In this document: positions 61,036-64,000 of the stretch, in pieces
How positions within the stretch are numbered: the stretch's first letter is position 1
Layout: every line of letters begins with the position of its first letter
Assembly (NCBI GenBank): GCA_003993805.1
Contig: RSEF01000012.1
Span: 1,915,832-1,979,831, forward strand
DNA length: 64,000 bases
Source of the DNA: Himantopus leucocephalus
Lineage: Eukaryota > Chordata > Aves > Charadriiformes > Recurvirostridae
Direction of reading: 5' to 3'
Notes under the pieces: model-generated
Told to the model about the DNA's origin: nothing
The model's database searches: none
Seen by the model: the letters and a program-made list of their open reading frames with translations, nothing else
Position numbers and translations under genes: made by a program

Positions 61036-64000
61036 ACCTGTCACCCCCCCAGCCCTGCTCAGACTTTGTAGGACTGTGCTGGGTTGGTGAGAGCTGTCCT
61101 GTGGTCACCCATGGTTCCTGGCTTGTCCCTTACATAGAGCAGCCCCACTCCTGCTGCTCCCTGGCACCAGACGTGGTCTGGTAGGGTAACATGAGGCTAA
61201 TTCAATGCTGCTGTTGAATCCTTAGCAATCGACTGCTCCGATTTGAAAATTTGCTTTTCTTGAGTTTCCACCTTCACAGCTCTCGCTTGTCCCTGCCCAG
61301 GGTTTCGGGGCTGCTGGTGTTTGGGAACTGGTGTGGAAAGGCTATCCTGTTCTGGTTGGGAGGTGTCTCCCAAGCAGAGAAAGGGATGAGGATGTTACTT
61401 AAAGGCATGCCAAAGATTTAATGTGTATACTGGGAATAGAGCAGGAATAATTTCTTGGAGGCGCTACATATGCGTAGCACTGCTCTGCACACAGGGGTTG
61501 AACGTGGACTCGGGGAGGGATCAACAGGAGCAAGTGATGCCAGCTGGAGACACCAAAAGCTTTTTAAAAAGAGCTTGAAAGCAACACAGAACCCCACACA
61601 CTTGCATATTCCAAGCAATGCACGTAAGCAAGACTTACTTTTACATTTTTCAGAGCAGATTAGCGATTTTCTAATTAGGGAAAGAGCTGAATATTGAGCA
61701 CTGAAATGGATAAGCGACTTAAAAAGAACACAGAAAATTGCAAAGTGAAATCACTTAAATCAGCCTTGTCTCCTCCCCCCTTCATGCTTGGTATGCTGTT
61801 TATCTTGGCAAATGGGGGGAAAATAAATTCCCTGGAGGTGGCACATACATATTGCTACCTGAATGCATCAGATATATCTATGCAGAGATGTAAAAGCCCC
61901 AAACTGCAGATTTTGAATCAGCCTTCTGGCCCTGCAGAAATATGAGCAGCGCTGCATCCTGGGCCAGGGCTTGGTCTGTCCGTTGTACCGAGCAGCAGCT
62001 GTTTGCTAAATTTTGATCTGGATCTGGCTGTGGATTAAAGACATTGCAGTCGTTGAGGGCTGTTTGACCCTTTAAGTGGTTTGAAGTTCGGCGCCTTTGT
62101 GAAAGAGCAGAATATTGCCTTGGTTGTGATGCCAAATGAGTTCCTGAGGCAGTTTCTTCCTGGACGCAGATCTTGAGACCCAAAATGTTGTTGGCCACGT
62201 GCTTCTAGCAGAAAGCATACTTGAAAGGCTAAAGGCTCGTTTTGCTCATCAGGCCTGAAGCCCTTCACCTTTTTGTGCCTTAGATTCGCCCCCCACAAAA
62301 TGGGTCTGGGTTGTTGCCTGGGCTGTGGAAGGGCCCACCTCTAGAGAGGTGCAGAAGGCAATTTACCCCAGGAAATCTCTTCTTATGCCCTTGTTATCCC
62401 AAAGATAAAGGTTAAGGAAGTGTTATGAACTGTAAGGATGCGGGGCAGGGAGTGTATCTCACTGTGCGCACAGGCAGCACTCGGCACGCTGCAGCCACTG
62501 CTCGACCATAAATAAATGTTAGTGGGCACTCTCTCTCCCAAAGCACCTATCACTGCTGCCATCCATGTGGAAAGAGGAAAGTAAATAGATTCTTGGATTG
62601 TCTTAAAGGCAGAGGGAATAGGATAGGATCAGCCTATTGGATTTGTTGAATAAACTACAAAAACCAAGATATAATTCTCTGCAGACGCAGGGTAATGGAC
62701 TATGTTGTACTTTGCATTTCAAGCACCAGAGCATTCAAACTAAGCTGTCAAAAACTGGTGGGCTTGTTTGAATTAACCATGGCTTGAACTGGGCACAATA
62801 TTTTTATGACTTATTTATGCTCCAGTAGAATTTATGCCTGGCTGCAGCACACGTGGTGTGCTCTGCTTGCCCAGGGAGGTGCGCTTTCTGCCCCGCAGTG
62901 CTTACAGCAGGAATTACATACTGGGGAGCCAAAAAGCTGCTTTTGTCTAAAAAGCTGACCGTGCATCTGGGATTGCATCAGCGGTGTCCCAGAGAAAGGA
63001 GAGGTAGCTCACTGGGTGGAAGCTCCTGGTGTAAATCCAGCCAAGATGACTCCTGTGTTTTGATGAAGACTTCCATCCAAAAACCATGCATCAGCATGAC
63101 TTGGTTTGTTGGCAGCTCCATGGAGGCTGAGGACAGCCCCTTCACTACCACCACCCCCGCTCTTACCACTTGTCTGGCCCAGATGCTCAGGTGGTAAGAT
63201 GTTACAACCCAGAAAAAAACAACCTTGTGCTGGCATTGGGGCTGCTTGTCCTCTTCCCTGGTCTGTGAACACAAAAACGTGACACTCAGTTTTTGTCCTA
63301 AGAGGGTGTAAAGTGTCAGGGAAATGTCAGGGGCCCTTGGTACTGACCTGAAGATAGGTAAGAGGGATTTGTGCATTCCCTGGCAGCTGTGGGGAAGGGG
63401 ATACTTTTCCTTCTGCTCTCTAGGTGAAGATCAGAGGTTGTGAGATGAGAGGAGAGAGGCTGGTGGTGGAACGACCCACTGGTTAATCATGGGGTTGGCA
63501 TTTGGGGGATCCAGCTTCACTTCCTACAGGGTATTTCTAAGTATTTGGCCGAAAGCAAACACATAAAGAAACTGGAGCTCGCAAACAAGATGAGAAATGA
63601 TCAGTCCTGCAGCAAGCTCTTGCTATAGCTTTAAGCCATCTAAAGAAGTATCGTTATATCTTAGAATTACATTCAAGTTGGAAAACCTTTGCTTTGACAG
63701 TTGCCGTGCATACGTATAGAGCACATAATATAGATAATATAGATGATGTCTTCTGGCCACTTGTAAATTAAGACAGCCTCAGAACAGTGTAAATTCACTC
63801 TAGTGTTCATTCCCATTTCCTCCCCCCAAAACTAGCTTGAGAATTGGAGATTTCAGCTGCGTGGTTTTCTCTCTGGTGCAGGACTGCAGTGAACACAGGT
63901 GTTACTGGGCAGCTACTGTCACAGCAGGTTTTCTGGACAAGAGGGGACATTTTAGTTACAGTTGTGTTTTCCTTTGTCTTTGGGAAAGCAGATTTACAGT
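61036..64000 (+). other. Intron 2, end of window, no gene seen
   Basis: Ordinary non-coding sequence with an AT-rich patch near 63725-63750 (TAATATAGA repeated). No exon, RNA gene or mobile element was recognised before the window ends. Confidence 0.4.

Larger units (their letters stand above)
25728..64000 (+). other. CACNA2D2: CACNA2D2 intron 2 (partial, at least 38 kb)
   Basis: The intron starts at GTAAGC (25728) and continues beyond the window. I looked for the expected exon 3 sequence (IYKDNRNLF and following) and saw no match on the + strand, though this was by reading and not by alignment. No other gene was recognised on either strand. Large early introns are normal for alpha2delta genes. 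Confidence 0.75.

Noticed and set aside
25728..64000. Search for CACNA2D2 exon 3, tRNA genes, CRISPR arrays and retroviral LTRs
   Set aside because: No match to the expected IYKDN exon, no tRNA B-box with clover-leaf, no regular spaced repeats, and no paired LTRs were seen by reading.

Overview
The window is vertebrate nuclear DNA, most likely from a bird. The evidence is a spliced gene with GT-AG introns, a CpG-island promoter, sparse repeats, and one old LINE of the CR1 family, with no recognisable mammalian Alu or L1. A turtle or crocodilian cannot be excluded from the sequence alone. There are no bacterial operons, CRISPR arrays or phage genes.

One gene can be supported: the 5' end of CACNA2D2, on the + strand. 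It encodes the alpha2delta-2 auxiliary subunit of voltage-gated calcium channels. A strong CpG island (about 1735-2990) carries a perfect NRF1 palindrome, GC boxes and a plausible core promoter near 2183-2219. Coding exon 1 (2415-2539) encodes the signal peptide and the start of the mature protein. Exon 2 (25646-25727) encodes the next 27 residues, which match the family closely. The two exons join in phase (2/1) and share the family-specific sequence [18 protein letters not shown]. Intron 1 is 23,106 bp. Intron 2 begins at 25728 and runs past the end of the window; I did not find exon 3.

Region by region: 1-1734 is upstream flank with no gene seen. 1735-2990 is promoter, 5' UTR, exon 1 and the start of intron 1, with a poly-C assembly gap just after the exon. 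2991-25645 is the rest of intron 1, holding a small perfect hairpin, a GGA repeat, a decayed CR1 and a possible Z-DNA tract. 25646-25727 is exon 2. 25728-64000 is intron 2, holding a TG/TA microsatellite, two weak candidate homeodomain/POU enhancer clusters, a CpG-rich micro-patch with a short ORF, and a degenerate minisatellite of about 60 bp.

I found no convincing new biological system. The observations most worth checking are: an adenine-free acceptor tract that forces a distant branch point before exon 2; an out-of-frame overlapping uORF eight bases upstream of the main start; a likely Glu-to-Gly change at the last codon of exon 2; and the candidate regulatory clusters in intron 2.
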